A stretch of 13,620 nt of DNA from Deltaproteobacteria bacterium. Its GTDB lineage: Bacteria; Myxococcota_A; UBA9160; UBA4427. Every line of letters starts with the position of its first letter. Within the stretch, counting starts at the first letter, position 1. Below the pieces are notes generated by a model. The model had not been told where the DNA came from, did no database searches, and saw only the letters and a list, made by a program, of their open reading frames with translations. The stretch is from contig DRKE01000320.1 of the NCBI GenBank assembly GCA_011051925.1, positions 1-13,620 of the forward strand. The letters are read 5' to 3'. Below, piece by piece: positions 13,464 through 13,620 of this stretch. The position numbers and the translations under genes were made by a program.

Positions 13464-13620
13464 TCAGATCGCCTGGTCGCTCCGGTCGCGACGGCATGCC
13501 AGGATTCTCGACTCGAAGACCGGCCCCAGAAGCATCCAGTCGCGATAGCCCGCAGCGACCGCTCCCCCCGAGAGCGCCTCGCCGCGGTCGAGGAAGAGCG
13601 TTCGAATCGGGTGCGTACCG
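13464..13620 (-). CDS. C-terminal end of an unrecognised protein, cut by the window edge
   Basis: The last 51 codons of a minus-strand gene, ending with TGA at 13464-13466. The readable tail includes THPIRTLFLDRGEALSGG and then GYRDWMLLGPVFESRILACR. This frame is preferred over the two other open frames because its third codon positions are almost all G or C, as in the other genes here, and its composition is balanced. I do not recognise the family from such a short piece. It lies just upstream of the SnoaL-like gene and may be co-transcribed with it. Confidence 0.55.
   Translation of the reverse strand, partial: GTHPIRTLFLDRGEALSGGAVAAGYRDWMLLGPVFESRILACRRDRSDQAI

Noticed and set aside
13390..13497. 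Upstream ATG 13497 for the SnoaL-like protein
   Set aside because: The extra 36 residues are Arg/Pro/Gly-rich, overlap the preceding gene, and the ATG at 13389 has a better ribosome site.

Overview
The window is high-GC DNA, dense in genes. Signs of a Gram-negative bacterium are a lipid-anchored SPFH protein, an ABC importer with a periplasmic binding domain, and good AGGAG-type ribosome sites. The mix of P450, SDR, amidohydrolase-2, TetR and SnoaL-like genes resembles high-GC deltaproteobacterial or myxococcotal genomes, but no gene here fixes the taxonomy and that placement is only an impression.

Left part (1-5149). A truncated cytochrome P450 gene runs off the left edge on the minus strand. 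Divergent from it, across a 275-base gap with a long pyrimidine tract, lies a tight plus-strand operon of four genes: an ABC ATPase, a permease fused to its substrate-binding domain, the sulfoxide synthase EgtB and the histidine methyltransferase EgtD. EgtD turns histidine into hercynine and EgtB adds the sulfur compound, so this is an ergothioneine biosynthesis module. The transporter has the OpuB/OpuC-like layout (fused permease and binding protein) also found in the described ergothioneine importer EgtUV. The operon therefore appears to combine making and taking up ergothioneine or a related betaine. This is the most interesting part of the window. egtA, egtC and egtE are absent, and EgtB carries a Tyr-Tyr motif typical of the branch that may bypass gamma-glutamylcysteine.

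Middle (5241-8444). Two further plus-strand genes follow: a 3-hydroxyisobutyrate dehydrogenase-family oxidoreductase, whose stop codon lies inside a 16-base tandem duplication, and a 735-residue membrane protein with a C-terminal spermidine-synthase-like domain. The latter overlaps, tail to tail, the last gene of the next operon.

Right part (8422-11264, minus strand). An SDR dehydrogenase, an amidohydrolase-2 protein and a TetR regulator form one operon, read from 11264 leftwards. About 100 bases upstream of its first gene is an AT-rich palindrome with an extra half-site, a good candidate for the operator of the TetR protein.

Right end (11515-13620). The genes are a minus-strand SPFH/prohibitin-like lipoprotein, a divergent plus-strand GFA-family (CENP-V/formaldehyde-activating-like) zinc protein, a convergent minus-strand SnoaL/NTF2-like protein, and the 3' end of an unrecognised minus-strand gene cut by the right edge. 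I saw no tRNA, rRNA, CRISPR array, transposase or phage gene. No gene-free stretch exceeds about 300 bases.
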